DNA of 64,000 nucleotides from an uncultured Flavobacteriales bacterium (lineage in GTDB: Bacteria > Bacteroidota > Bacteroidia > Flavobacteriales > Weeksellaceae), in the NCBI GenBank assembly GCA_937973555.1, contig CALJKL010000019.1, positions 62,001-126,000 of the forward strand. Reading direction: 5' to 3'. The translations under genes and the position numbers were made by a program. Below, one piece after another: positions 35,558-43,757 of the stretch; the first letter of the stretch is position 1, and the number at the start of each line of letters is the position of its first letter. The notes under the pieces are model-generated. The model was not told where the DNA came from, made no database searches, and worked only from the letters and a program-made list of their open reading frames with translations.

Positions 35558-37081
35558 TTAAGGCATTTTAAATCCTCTGTTGTAGAGTCTTCCATAATCA
35601 TCCAAGTATTTCAAAGTAACATTTCCTTTGAATCCATCAAGGATTTTTTCCACATCTTTTTGCGAATTTACCGGTTTGCCGTTTATTTCAATGATGATGC
35701 AATTATCATAAACCCCTACTTTGGCCAATTCCCCACCATCCATAATGTTTTTGGCTATAACGCCACTGTTCAATCCATAATCCGTTTTAATTCTTTCGCT
35801 AAGGTTTTCAAATTCTCCACCAATTTTTTCGGTTACCGAAAGGTCTTCTTTACTTCTGAATGAAGTACCTCCTTTTTGGTCTTTTAAGGTAACGTTAGAT
35901 GTATTTTCTTTTCCATTTCTAAGATAAGTTACCGACACCTTATCGCCAGGTCTTTTGCTGCCAATAGCTGCAGAAAGATCAGAATAAGAATCAATATAAT
36001 TGCCATCAATTTTTTTGATAACGTCTCCCTTTCTTAGTCCTGCATCTTCAGCACCTCCATTATCCGAAACAGATATGATATAAATTCCACCGCCGGATTT
36101 TATGTTGGTTTTTTCTTGTTGGTTATAATACAATACTTGGTTTTCATTAGACAGGTCTAAAGGAACGATGCCTAAAAATCCTCTTTGTACCAATCCGAAT
36201 TTCTTGATGTCTTCCACCACTTTTTTGGCCAAGTTAGAAGGAACGGCAAAACCATATCCTTCATAATAACCCGTGTTGGATGAAATAGCGGAGTTGATGC
36301 CGATTAAATCTCCATTGGTATTTACCAAAGCGCCTCCGGAATTTCCGGGATTGATGGCAGCATCAGTTTGAATAAAGTTTTCTATTGGAGACCTAGATTG
36401 CTGACTTAGTAAGTCTATGCTTCTTCCTTTAGCGGAGATAATACCTGCAGTTACAGTAGAGTTTAATCCCAAAGGATTTCCTACCGCAAGAACCCATTGT
36501 CCTACTTCTGTAAGATCAGAATTAGCGAAATTTAAGTATGGAAGACCTTTTTCTTCAATTTTTAAAAGAGCAATATCTGTACTTGGGTCTGTACCTACTA
36601 GTGTAGCAATATAGCTTCTTTTGTTGCTAAGGATTACCTCCAGTTTATTAGCGCCCGCCACTACGTGGTTGTTTGAGATGATGTATCCATCCGGCGAAAT
36701 AATAACACCGCTTCCTAATCCGGAAGGCATATCTTTAGGAGGTTGTTGTTGCTGCTTTTGTTTTTGTGTATTTCCTCCAAAAGGGTTTCCGAAAAACTGC
36801 TCGAGCAAGTCGTCTTCAGAAATTCTGTTAGAGGCTCTGCTTTGGTAGTTTTTAATTGTTACTACAGCCGGAACGGTAGTTTTGGCGGCTTTTACAAAAT
36901 CGTCTCCTACGCCGGCAGTATTGAGTCCTGCAAACTGTACGTTATTTTTGGCTTCGTGGAAGTATGAAAAATCGCTGTTATTGTCTTGTTTTTCAAAAAA
37001 TTGAATGGCCCCGAAAGTTGTTGCTCCAGAAAATATACCTACAACAGCAAAAGGTAAAAGTTTTTTTAAACTGTTCTTCAT
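35558..37081 (-). CDS. Do-like serine protease (DegP/HtrA family)
   Basis: HtrA proteases degrade or refold damaged periplasmic proteins. I start at ATG 37081 (507 residues), where a signal/anchor sequence begins (MKNSLKKLLPFAVVGIFSG); the frame extends 17 codons upstream to 37132, but that lies at the predicted transcription start. The catalytic triad is His139 (SNNHVV), Asp169 (TDIALL) and Ser248 (GNSGGAL). Two PDZ domains follow at about 290-380 and 400-500. A Gln-rich loop (KQKQQQQPP) precedes the protease core. Confidence 0.93.
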   Translation of the reverse strand: MKNSLKKLLPFAVVGIFSGATTFGAIQFFEKQDNNSDFSYFHEAKNNVQFAGLNTAGVGDDFVKAAKTTVPAVVTIKNYQSRASNRISEDDLLEQFFGNPFGGNTQKQKQQQQPPKDMPSGLGSGVIISPDGYIISNNHVVAGANKLEVILSNKRSYIATLVGTDPSTDIALLKIEEKGLPYLNFANSDLTEVGQWVLAVGNPLGLNSTVTAGIISAKGRSIDLLSQQSRSPIENFIQTDAAINPGNSGGALVNTNGDLIGINSAISSNTGYYEGYGFAVPSNLAKKVVEDIKKFGLVQRGFLGIVPLDLSNENQVLYYNQQEKTNIKSGGGIYIISVSDNGGAEDAGLRKGDVIKKIDGNYIDSYSDLSAAIGSKRPGDKVSVTYLRNGKENTSNVTLKDQKGGTSFRSKEDLSVTEKIGGEFENLSERIKTDYGLNSGVIAKNIMDGGELAKVGVYDNCIIIEINGKPVNSQKDVEKILDGFKGNVTLKYLDDYGRLYNRGFKMP

Positions 37082-37140
37082 TGTTATTCTTTCTTTTTTT
37101 ATTAATCTTTTATGAGTGTTAAATTCAAACAAATTTAATG

Positions 37141-37148
37141 CAAAATTA
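37141..37148 (-). promoter_or_regulatory. -7 box of the htrA gene
   Basis: TAATTTTG on the minus strand, about 60 bases before the ATG at 37081. The 306-base gap between this gene and 37389 otherwise holds AT-rich sequence and the regulatory sites of the U32 operon. Confidence 0.45.
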
Positions 37149-37308
37149 GTATTGACTAAATTATTAGTATTACAGTTTTAACAAAGTTTAACGACTTTTA
37201 TGTTTATTTAAAAAATTTGCACATTAAATATTAAATTATTGTGAAAATCCTGCCATAATAATCATCTCCAATTGCTTTTTTTGGTGTCAATATATGGCTA
37301 TTATGAAT

Positions 37309-37325
37309 AATAGATTCATTCTATA
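37309..37325 (+). promoter_or_regulatory. Imperfect second Fur-like box
   Basis: AATAGATTCATTCTATA keeps a 7-1-7 layout with one mismatched pair in its core and matches 13 of 17 bases of the perfect palindrome 26 bases downstream. Two such sites suggest cooperative binding. Confidence 0.35.
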
Positions 37326-37334
37326 TTCAAACTT

Positions 37335-37351
37335 TTTAGAATAATTCTAAA
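37335..37351 (+). promoter_or_regulatory. Fur-like palindrome before the U32/ferredoxin operon
   Basis: TTTAGAATAATTCTAAA is a perfect 8-1-8 inverted repeat ending four bases before the -7 box, so it covers the promoter spacer, where a repressor would block polymerase. The layout fits Fur-family sites. As I recall, Fur boxes described in Flavobacteriia have the ATTTAGAAT half-site; this needs checking. Confidence 0.55.
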
Positions 37352-37355
37352 TACC

Positions 37356-37363
37356 TATCTTTG
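37356..37363 (+). promoter_or_regulatory. -7 box of the U32 operon
   Basis: TATCTTTG, 25 bases before the ATG at 37389. The -33 position reads TTTTTAG and overlaps the Fur-like box. Confidence 0.55.
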
Positions 37364-37388
37364 CAAAAAATTTCTATAAATTAAAGGT

Positions 37389-38633
37389 ATGACAAATAGT
37401 GGAAGAATAGAACTGATGGCTCCTGCAGGAGATTTTACCTCTCTTCAGGCAGCATTGGATAATGGTGCAGACTCTGTGTATTTTGGGGTAGAACAATTGA
37501 ATATGAGAGCTAGGGCTTCTATGAACTTCACCATCAATGATTTGCAAGAAATCTCTAAAAGATGCAAAGAAAAAGGGGTGAGAACATATCTTACGCTGAA
37601 CACCATTATCTATGATCATGATCTTTCTATTATAAAAACCCTTTTGGATAAAGCCAAAGAGGCAGATCTTACTGCAGTAATAGCGATGGATCAGGCGGTA
37701 ATTGCCTATGCAAGACAGATAGGGATGGAAGTTCATATTTCTACTCAAATCAATATTACCAATATAGAAACGGTAAAATTTTATGCTCTTTTTGCGGATA
37801 CGATGGTAATGAGCAGGGAATTGAGTATTTCGCAGATTAAGAAAATCTGTCAACAAATTGAAAAAGAACAGATTAAAGGGCCTTCAGGTAATTTGGTAGA
37901 GATTGAAATTTTTGGTCATGGTGCTCTTTGTATGGCGGTTTCAGGGAAATGCTACCTGAGTCTTCATTCTCATAATTCTTCCGCAAATAGAGGTGCATGT
38001 AAGCAGAATTGCAGAAAAAAATATACGGTTATCGACCAGGAGTCCGGTTTTGAAATAGAGTTGGATAATGAATACATGATGTCACCAAAAGACCTTTGTA
38101 CCATTGGATTTTTGGATCAGATTGTGGATGCCGGTGTAAAAGTTTTGAAAATAGAAGGAAGGGGGCGAGCACCAGAATATGTAGCTACCGTTATTAAAGC
38201 CTACAGAGAAGCCATAGACAGCATTGCAGAAGGTACTTTCAAACAAGAGAAAGTGGAAGAGTGGATGAAGCAATTGGAAACTGTGTATAACCGTGGTTTT
38301 TGGAGTGGTTATTATTTGGGTCAAGAGTTAGGCGAATGGTCTGCGAATTCAGGTTCTAGTGCTACACAAAAGAAAATATATATTGGCAAAGGCCGTCATT
38401 TTTATCCAAAATCTAATATTGCAGAATTCTTAATTGAGGCTTATGATCTTACCATTGGGGATAAAGTTTTGATACAAGGCCCAACAACGGGTTCTCAAGA
38501 AATGGAAGTGGAAGAAATGATGGTAGACGGAATCGGTATTTCTGATAAAGCAAGCAAATCTGATATAATTACCTTCAAGACTGAATTCAGGGTTAGGCCA
38601 TCCGACAAATTATACAAAATAGTACAGGCATAA
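37389..38633 (+). CDS. Peptidase U32 family protein, probable iron-sulfur tRNA hydroxylase
   Basis: The 414-residue protein matches the U32 family (ELMAPAGDFTSLQAALDNGADSVYFG; EIFGHGALCMAVSGKCYLS). It has Cys181, Cys188, Cys204, Cys208 and Cys237; the spacing of 181, 188, 204/208 and 237 resembles the four cysteines that hold a [4Fe-4S] cluster in characterised U32 proteins such as UbiU. The single-copy YegQ-like type in E. coli (TrhP) hydroxylates U34 of tRNA, so that role is likely but inferred. The stop overlaps the start of a ferredoxin gene (TAATG), and Fur-like sites precede the operon. Confidence 0.85.
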   Translation: MTNSGRIELMAPAGDFTSLQAALDNGADSVYFGVEQLNMRARASMNFTINDLQEISKRCKEKGVRTYLTLNTIIYDHDLSIIKTLLDKAKEADLTAVIAMDQAVIAYARQIGMEVHISTQINITNIETVKFYALFADTMVMSRELSISQIKKICQQIEKEQIKGPSGNLVEIEIFGHGALCMAVSGKCYLSLHSHNSSANRGACKQNCRKKYTVIDQESGFEIELDNEYMMSPKDLCTIGFLDQIVDAGVKVLKIEGRGRAPEYVATVIKAYREAIDSIAEGTFKQEKVEEWMKQLETVYNRGFWSGYYLGQELGEWSANSGSSATQKKIYIGKGRHFYPKSNIAEFLIEAYDLTIGDKVLIQGPTTGSQEMEVEEMMVDGIGISDKASKSDIITFKTEFRVRPSDKLYKIVQA

Positions 38634-38863
38634 TGGTCATTATCACTTTACAGCGGGATAAATGTATCGGCTGCAATTATTGTGCAGAGTTTGCTCCAGA
38701 ATATTTCAGAATGTCTAAAAAAGACGGGAAGTCGGTTTTGCTGAAATCTACCGACAAGAAAGGTTTTTTTACGCTAAAAACGCCGATTCCGGATGCATTC
38801 GAGCCTTGTGATAAAGCAGCAAAGGCATGTCCTGTGAAAATTATTTCTGTAAAGGAAATTTAA
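38633..38863 (+). CDS. Small ferredoxin
   Basis: The 76-residue protein has CIGCNYC (Cys11, 14, 17) and a distal pair near residues 60 and 67 (FEPCDKAAKACPV), consistent with one [4Fe-4S] or [3Fe-4S] cluster of the 4Fe-4S single-cluster type. Its ATG shares a base with the stop of the U32 gene, giving strong coupling. The arrangement suggests that it donates electrons to the U32 protein, which is an inference. Confidence 0.88.
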   Translation: MVIITLQRDKCIGCNYCAEFAPEYFRMSKKDGKSVLLKSTDKKGFFTLKTPIPDAFEPCDKAAKACPVKIISVKEI

Positions 38864-38867
38864 AATC

Positions 38868-39449
38868 ATGAAAAAATCTGAGCTCAGAAAAAAATATTTA
38901 GAATTGAGAAAAACCTTGTCGAAAGATGAGGTTTTACTTTCTTCTGAAAAAATTTTTAAAAATTTTAATTTACAATTTAATGTCTCTGAAAATCAGAATG
39001 TTCATGTTTTTTTGCCCATTGAAAAATTCAACGAAGTGGACACAAATATCTTCATAGATTTTTTTTGGAATAAAAATGTGAATGTTTTTATTCCCAAAAT
39101 GAAGCAGGGTAAAATGATTTCTATAAAATATACTCCTGAAACATTATTGGAAGAAAATTCCTGGGGAATTTTGGAGCCAATAGCTAATCATAACGAAATA
39201 GACCATTTTGATATAGTTATAACTCCAGTTCTATACTGTGATGCCAAGGGCAATAGAATAGGTTATGGAAAGGGCTTTTATGATCAGTTTTTTACAACCA
39301 TCAATAAAGATGCGCTTAAGATAGGAGTCAGCGTTTTTTCTCCAGAAGAGATAATAGATGATGTTTTCGATTCGGATGTAGCGTTAGACTATTTGGTAAC
39401 TCCTATCAACGTACTGTCTTTTGGTTTTACATCTATTTCCACAAAATAA
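38868..39449 (+). CDS. 5-formyltetrahydrofolate cyclo-ligase
   Basis: The enzyme turns 5-formyl-THF into 5,10-methenyl-THF using ATP. The N-terminal KSELRKKYLELRKTLS and the C-terminal GNRIGYGKGFYDQFF are the family's two signatures, and the 193-residue length is normal. It lies four bases after the ferredoxin gene. Its last 61 bases overlap the end of the convergent lipoprotein gene. Confidence 0.93.
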   Translation: MKKSELRKKYLELRKTLSKDEVLLSSEKIFKNFNLQFNVSENQNVHVFLPIEKFNEVDTNIFIDFFWNKNVNVFIPKMKQGKMISIKYTPETLLEENSWGILEPIANHNEIDHFDIVITPVLYCDAKGNRIGYGKGFYDQFFTTINKDALKIGVSVFSPEEIIDDVFDSDVALDYLVTPINVLSFGFTSISTK

Positions 39450-39970
39450 AATTTAAATTCTTTTTTAAAGTTTATCGGAGACTTCAAAAGTTTGTACTGA
39501 GATTTTTTATTGAACTCGCCTATTGTCTTCTGGTCTCTGTTTTTAAATTCTACAGTATAAAGAGCATAGTCTAATGTATCTTTGCCTTTTATTTCAGAAT
39601 TAATTTCTAAGTTCTTTACTTTTACAGATCTCACTTTCAGGCTGTCCAACTCTTTTAAAAGGTGCTTAACATTGCTAGAATCCTTTTTAAGGAAATATCC
39701 CTGAATTTGGTTGTAGTTAAGAGTGTCAATAGCCGTGTTCTTATTGCCGGATGAATACAAAGCAGAAATATCATATAACTCCTGAAGTTTTTGCTGAGTA
39801 ATGCTTGCAATAGCCTGTGCACTATCTAATTTAGTGGTAGGATATACATCTTCATTTCTTCCGTTTCTTAATAGATCTATATCACTAATAGGCTGCTCTT
39901 TTTTGCATGAAACCAATGCTAATGCAATGATAAAAATTGTAAATAGTAAGTTTTTATTTATTAGTTTCAT
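39389..39970 (-). CDS. Putative lipoprotein, unknown function
   Basis: I do not recognise this 193-residue protein. The N-terminus MKLINKNLLFTIFIIALALVSC is a lipoprotein signal with lipobox LVSC (Cys22). The mature part is charged, with helical stretches (SAQAIASITQQKLQELYDIS) and a beta-rich C-terminal half. Its start overlaps the end of the membrane protein gene upstream by 17 bases, so both are translated together, and it probably works with that protein. Its 3' end overlaps the folate gene on the other strand. Confidence 0.8.
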   Translation of the reverse strand: MKLINKNLLFTIFIIALALVSCKKEQPISDIDLLRNGRNEDVYPTTKLDSAQAIASITQQKLQELYDISALYSSGNKNTAIDTLNYNQIQGYFLKKDSSNVKHLLKELDSLKVRSVKVKNLEINSEIKGKDTLDYALYTVEFKNRDQKTIGEFNKKSQYKLLKSPINFKKEFKFYFVEIDVKPKDSTLIGVTK

Positions 39971-41111
39971 CTGGCTGTATTTTAAATTTAATTAGAATTA
40001 TTTTTTTAGTATCCGGGCTTACTTTTGTCTCAATCATCTTAAAATTTTTCAACGAAGTGGTAGGGGTCGTTACCAAACCTATATAGGTCTGTTTGTCTAG
40101 CGTTTCAACACCATAAGTTTCATTATCAAAAACCTGATAAATCAAAGCATTGTTACTGATGATTTTATCTAATTCTTCTCTTTTTTTGCTAATATCGTTT
40201 ATGGTATAATAGTAAAGCGCTTGTGCATAGACATCCGGCTCCAGTTCTATGGTTTCTTTTGTTCTGGCAGGGTCTAGGTTTCTATAGATGGTGTCTTTCT
40301 TGTAGAAAGGAGAATTCACCACCATGGTGAGGGTTTTATTCTGTGTGCTATAAGTGAAGTCCTCTTCTTTGCTTTCTCCAGAATTGATGGTAAACTGCAA
40401 AGGAGTTTCGTGCTCTTTTAGCACTTTAATTTCGATAATATCTTTTATTCTAGTATTTCTGTCAGCATCTATAAAGGTAAATTTGTATTCTGTGGCAAAA
40501 ATTCTTTGCCAGAACACCAATACCAAAACCATTGCCAATAAAACTCCAGAAATTAGAAGCCAAATGTATTCTTTTAATAATTCTACCCAATAATTTTTTG
40601 GTGAAGATTTGGTAGTGCTTTTTGAATCTTGATTTAATTTAAATTCTTGATTTTCAGTATCAATTTTTTGTAAAGCGGCGTTTTTATCTTCTTCTGAGGA
40701 GGTATTTTGTTTTTCAGGTAAAGTTTCTTTGTTTACAGAATCAATATTTTCAGATTGTTCTTCATTGGCAATAACAATTTCTAAAGGTTTTTCGCTCTCT
40801 GAAATAATTTCATTGGCGAAAAGATGATTCTTTTTAAAATCATACCAAGATTGATATCCAGCATAGATGGCTAGCAGATTAAGCATGTCTATTCTGGGGA
40901 GTTTGGTGCTAGGAGCAGTCTTAAAATAGGTGTAGAAAGACTTTTCGCTGATGTTTCCTTTTGCTTTTTTTCTTAAATCTTCTTGAAAGTAGATGATATC
41001 AATACCTTTCCATTTCGAAATTTCATCGAAGGAAGGGTGGTGATCTTTAAGATATTCTGCCTGTACTTCTGCTTTTAATTGCTCAAAATGCAATAATTCT
41101 AAATCTGCCAA
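39954..41111 (-). CDS. Membrane protein with possible HTH-like N-terminal domain
   Basis: The 385-residue protein has three parts: a helical N-terminal domain (about 1-95) with SEKSFYTYFKTAPSTKLPRI and LNLLAIYAGYQSWYDF, a pattern I associate with small DNA-binding-like domains of Bacteroidota; an acidic low-complexity linker (100-172); one membrane segment (182-202, YIWLLISGVLLAMVLVLVFW); and a C-terminal extracytoplasmic domain (203-385). This layout fits a one-protein membrane sensor/regulator, but I know of no assigned function. It has a perfect promoter and is coupled to a lipoprotein. Confidence 0.75.
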   Translation of the reverse strand: MADLELLHFEQLKAEVQAEYLKDHHPSFDEISKWKGIDIIYFQEDLRKKAKGNISEKSFYTYFKTAPSTKLPRIDMLNLLAIYAGYQSWYDFKKNHLFANEIISESEKPLEIVIANEEQSENIDSVNKETLPEKQNTSSEEDKNAALQKIDTENQEFKLNQDSKSTTKSSPKNYWVELLKEYIWLLISGVLLAMVLVLVFWQRIFATEYKFTFIDADRNTRIKDIIEIKVLKEHETPLQFTINSGESKEEDFTYSTQNKTLTMVVNSPFYKKDTIYRNLDPARTKETIELEPDVYAQALYYYTINDISKKREELDKIISNNALIYQVFDNETYGVETLDKQTYIGLVTTPTTSLKNFKMIETKVSPDTKKIILIKFKIQPDETNK

Positions 41112-41172
41112 AGTTGTAAATAAATATTTAAATATTTGATTATCAGTTACATTTATTTGTAAATTGATTTTA

Positions 41173-41204
41173 CAAAGATATTACAATTAATTTTCTAAAA
41201 CAAA
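41173..41204 (-). promoter_or_regulatory. Promoter of the membrane regulator/lipoprotein pair
   Basis: TTTG (41201-41204), a 20-base spacer and TATCTTTG (41173-41180) on the minus strand give a consensus promoter about 62 bases before the ATG. Confidence 0.75.
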
Positions 41205-41218
41205 TTTTCTAACGACTC

Positions 41219-41226
41219 TATCTTTG
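41219..41226 (+). promoter_or_regulatory. -7 box of the small lipoprotein gene
   Basis: TATCTTTG on the plus strand, about 55 bases before the ATG at 41282; back to back with the minus-strand promoter. Confidence 0.5.
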
Positions 41227-41281
41227 TCTCGTTAAAAGTGAACAAAACAATTTTTAAACAATTTAATTAAATTAATTTATT

Positions 41282-41491
41282 ATGAAAAAATCATTATTCG
41301 TAGCAGCTGTTGCTGCTTTAGCTCTAGTTGCTTGTAAAAAAGAAGAAGCTGCTTCTACTGAAGCTGCTGTAGATTCAACTGCTGTAGATTCAACTGTTGT
41401 TGATTCAACTGCTGCTGATTCAACTGCTGTTGTAGCTGATTCTACTGCTGCTGCTCCTGCTGCTGCTCCAGCTGCTGAAGCTAAAAAATAA
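41282..41491 (+). CDS. Small low-complexity lipoprotein
   Basis: The 69-residue protein has a lipoprotein signal (MKKSLFVAAVAALALVAC, lipobox LVAC, Cys18) followed by KKEE and a low-complexity tail made of xVDST/AADST repeats and Ala/Pro. It should be a tiny lipid-anchored protein in the cell envelope. I know no assigned function; small abundant spacer or structural lipoproteins are one possibility. A strong terminator follows, so it is a single-gene unit. Confidence 0.75.
   Translation: MKKSLFVAAVAALALVACKKEEAASTEAAVDSTAVDSTVVDSTAADSTAVVADSTAAAPAAAPAAEAKK
41366..41446 (+). repeat. 15-bp tandem repeat within the small lipoprotein gene
   Basis: Four 15-base units (GCTGTAGATTCAACT twice exactly, then two variants) and a longer variant encode the repeated xVDST pentapeptide. 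The length may vary between strains by slippage without breaking the frame. Confidence 0.7.
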
Positions 41492-41514
41492 TTTACGAAT
41501 TATTAGCAAAACAT

Positions 41515-41545
41515 AAGTCATTCGCCCAGCGAATGACTTTTTTTA
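41515..41545 (+). terminator. Terminator of the small lipoprotein gene
   Basis: AAGTCATTCGC pairs with GCGAATGACTT around CCA, followed by a T run that overlaps the end of the convergent methyltransferase gene. Confidence 0.85.
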
Positions 41546-42313
41546 TGCCTTACGTTTTTGACGTAAAATTTCATAGCAACTAATTGCTACCGCATTGCTC
41601 AAATTTAAGGAATCTATGGTTCCTGCCATTGGGATTAATATATTTTCACCCTTGCCTAGCCAAAAATCACTCAGCCCGGAGTGCTCTGTTCCAAAAAATA
41701 ATGCAGATTTTTCAGTAAAATTCTTCTCATAAAGATCTTCTGCGCTTTCATCCATAAAAGTGGTGAAAATATTGAATTTGTTTTTCTGTAAAAAATCTAA
41801 TGTTTCTTCATTATTGCTTTGGAATACATTCATTCCAAAAAAACAACCCACACTAGATCTAATAACGTTTGGGTTATAAAAATCTACTTTAGAATCTGTA
41901 ACAATTAAAGCATCTATGCCAAAGGCTTCGCAGCTGCGTAAGATGGCCCCTAAGTTTCCCGGCTTTTCTGCTGATTCTACTACAATAACTGATGCATTTT
42001 CTTTCGGCGAATATTGAGATAAATTAAATTCCCTCGTTTTATAAACACCTATAATTCCTTCAGATGTTCCTCTGTAAGCAAGCTTCTCGTATATTTTGTC
42101 TGATACGAAATGGATTTTCCCTTCCGGATGATTGATGCCAAAAATAGCTTCACAAACAAAAAATTCTAAAGCTTCAAATCCAAATTGAAGAGCCCTTTTG
42201 TTTTCCTGCTGTCCTTCCACCACAAAAAAGCCCGATTTTTTTCTAAAACGGTTGTCGGTGATGAGACGGTTCAGGTTTTTTATTTTTTCGTTTTGGAAAC
42301 TTTCGATGAGCAT
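41543..42313 (-). CDS. TrmH/SpoU family RNA 2'-O-methyltransferase
   Basis: The enzyme methylates ribose in rRNA or tRNA with SAM. The C-terminal domain has the three SpoU motifs: SAEKPGNLGAILRSCEAFGI, FGTEHSGLSDFW and IPMAGTIDSLNLSNAVAISCYE, which form the knotted SAM site. The N-terminal 90 residues resemble an RNA-binding substrate domain. Length 256. The target nucleotide is not predictable. It lies 39 bases downstream of rmuC and is probably cotranscribed with it. Confidence 0.9.
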   Translation of the reverse strand: MLIESFQNEKIKNLNRLITDNRFRKKSGFFVVEGQQENKRALQFGFEALEFFVCEAIFGINHPEGKIHFVSDKIYEKLAYRGTSEGIIGVYKTREFNLSQYSPKENASVIVVESAEKPGNLGAILRSCEAFGIDALIVTDSKVDFYNPNVIRSSVGCFFGMNVFQSNNEETLDFLQKNKFNIFTTFMDESAEDLYEKNFTEKSALFFGTEHSGLSDFWLGKGENILIPMAGTIDSLNLSNAVAISCYEILRQKRKA

Positions 42314-42352
42314 TTTAAATATTTGAATGCAAATGTCGCAAAAATGATTGAA

Positions 42353-43717
42353 TTATTCTTCCGAAAAATCTATTTGGCTGTTTTCTTCCAAAGAAGATGG
42401 GAGGTTTTTCTTGTTTTTAATGCCTAATGATTTCAGTTTTTGAGTTTGGGTTACCAAGTTGTCATTTCCAGTGGAAAGTTGCTTGTAGGCCTCGTTGTAA
42501 GAGCTTTTTGCTAAATCAAGGTTTTTGCCCAATTTTTCCAGATTTTCTACGAAGCCAACAAATTTATCATACAATTTTGCCCCTCTTTCTGCAATTTCCA
42601 TTGCGTTTCTGCTTTGGTGTTCACGCTTCCAAAGGTCTGCAATCAACTTTAAGGAGGTGATGAGATTACTTGGATTCAGAAGAAGTATCCTTCTGTCATA
42701 AGCAAAATTCCAAAGGTTTTGGTCGGCCTGCATGGCTGCAATGTAAGCGGGCTCACTAGGGATAAACATCATTACAAAATCCAAAGATTTTCCGTAATCG
42801 TCATAAGCCTTTTGCGAAAGTTGTGTGATGTGCCCTTTTATGGAATTGAGATGCTGATTGAGTTTCATGGTATACACTTCTGCATCTGTTTCATCTACCA
42901 ATTCTGTAAATGCTGTTAAGGAAACTTTAGAGTCTATAATTACATTTCTTTCGTCGGGATATTTCACCACCGCATCAGGACGCATTTTTTTACCCGAAAA
43001 TTCAGAGAAAAGAGCTTTGTTGTTTTCATCCATTAATTGATGTTCCAAGAAATATTCGCGGTTTTTCACCAAACCAGATTTTTCCAGAATGCTTTCCAGG
43101 ATCATCTCACCCCAGTTTCCCTGTGTCTTAGATTCTCCTTTTAAGGCGCGGGTCAGTTTTTTGGCGTCTTCAGAAATCTGTTGGTTCAATTCTGCAAGTT
43201 CTTTTACTTTTTCGGCCAGAGAAAAACGTTCTTTGTTTTCTTTTTCGTAGGCTTCATTGACGCGGTTTTTGAGGTCCACAATTTTTTCCTGAAAAGGTTC
43301 CAAGATGGTTTTTAGGTTTTGTTGATTCTGTTCTGTGAATTTTTGGGTTTTTTCATCCAGAATTTTATTTGCCAAATTTTCAAACTGCAATTTTGCTTCC
43401 TGCTGCATTTTAAGGATTTCTTCTTTTTGAGAATCGAGCAATTTCTGAAGATTATCGTTTTTGGCAGCCAATTCAGATTTGGTTGCGATGTGACTGTTGA
43501 TTTCGTTTTGAAGTTCTTTTATTTCTGAATTGAGCAATAAATTGACCTCTTTTTGATTCTCAATTTCTTTTTGCTGAAAATCTTTTTCGGCATTCAGTTT
43601 TGCCAAATTCTGATTCAGTTCTTCATAATTTTTCCTAGAAACCGAAGAAGATTTTAAGATAAAATACACGAGAACTGCACCAATAATTAAACCTAGAATG
43701 ATATATAAAATTTCCAT
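42353..43717 (-). CDS. rmuC: DNA recombination protein RmuC
   Basis: RmuC limits DNA inversions at repeats and has a nuclease-like fold. An N-terminal membrane helix (MEILYIILGLIIGAVLVYFI) is followed by a long coiled coil (about 25-190) and the RmuC domain, with GNWGEMILESILEKSGL, MRPDAVVKYPDERNVIIDSK and FVMMFIPSEPAYIAA as its signatures. Length 454 is normal. A TACCTTTG box lies five bases upstream of the ATG, too close for a normal leader, so the true start of transcription is unclear. Confidence 0.93.
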   Translation of the reverse strand: MEILYIILGLIIGAVLVYFILKSSSVSRKNYEELNQNLAKLNAEKDFQQKEIENQKEVNLLLNSEIKELQNEINSHIATKSELAAKNDNLQKLLDSQKEEILKMQQEAKLQFENLANKILDEKTQKFTEQNQQNLKTILEPFQEKIVDLKNRVNEAYEKENKERFSLAEKVKELAELNQQISEDAKKLTRALKGESKTQGNWGEMILESILEKSGLVKNREYFLEHQLMDENNKALFSEFSGKKMRPDAVVKYPDERNVIIDSKVSLTAFTELVDETDAEVYTMKLNQHLNSIKGHITQLSQKAYDDYGKSLDFVMMFIPSEPAYIAAMQADQNLWNFAYDRRILLLNPSNLITSLKLIADLWKREHQSRNAMEIAERGAKLYDKFVGFVENLEKLGKNLDLAKSSYNEAYKQLSTGNDNLVTQTQKLKSLGIKNKKNLPSSLEENSQIDFSEE

Positions 43718-43757
43718 GTTTCAAAGGTAATGAAATTATAAAATTTGAAAGAGTGAT

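Noticed and set aside
37082..37132. Longer start for the HtrA protease
   Set aside because: The extra 17 residues precede the signal peptide and lie at the predicted transcription start.
41366..41446. Possible CRISPR or mobile repeat
   Set aside because: The 15-base units keep the reading frame of a lipoprotein gene and have no spacers.
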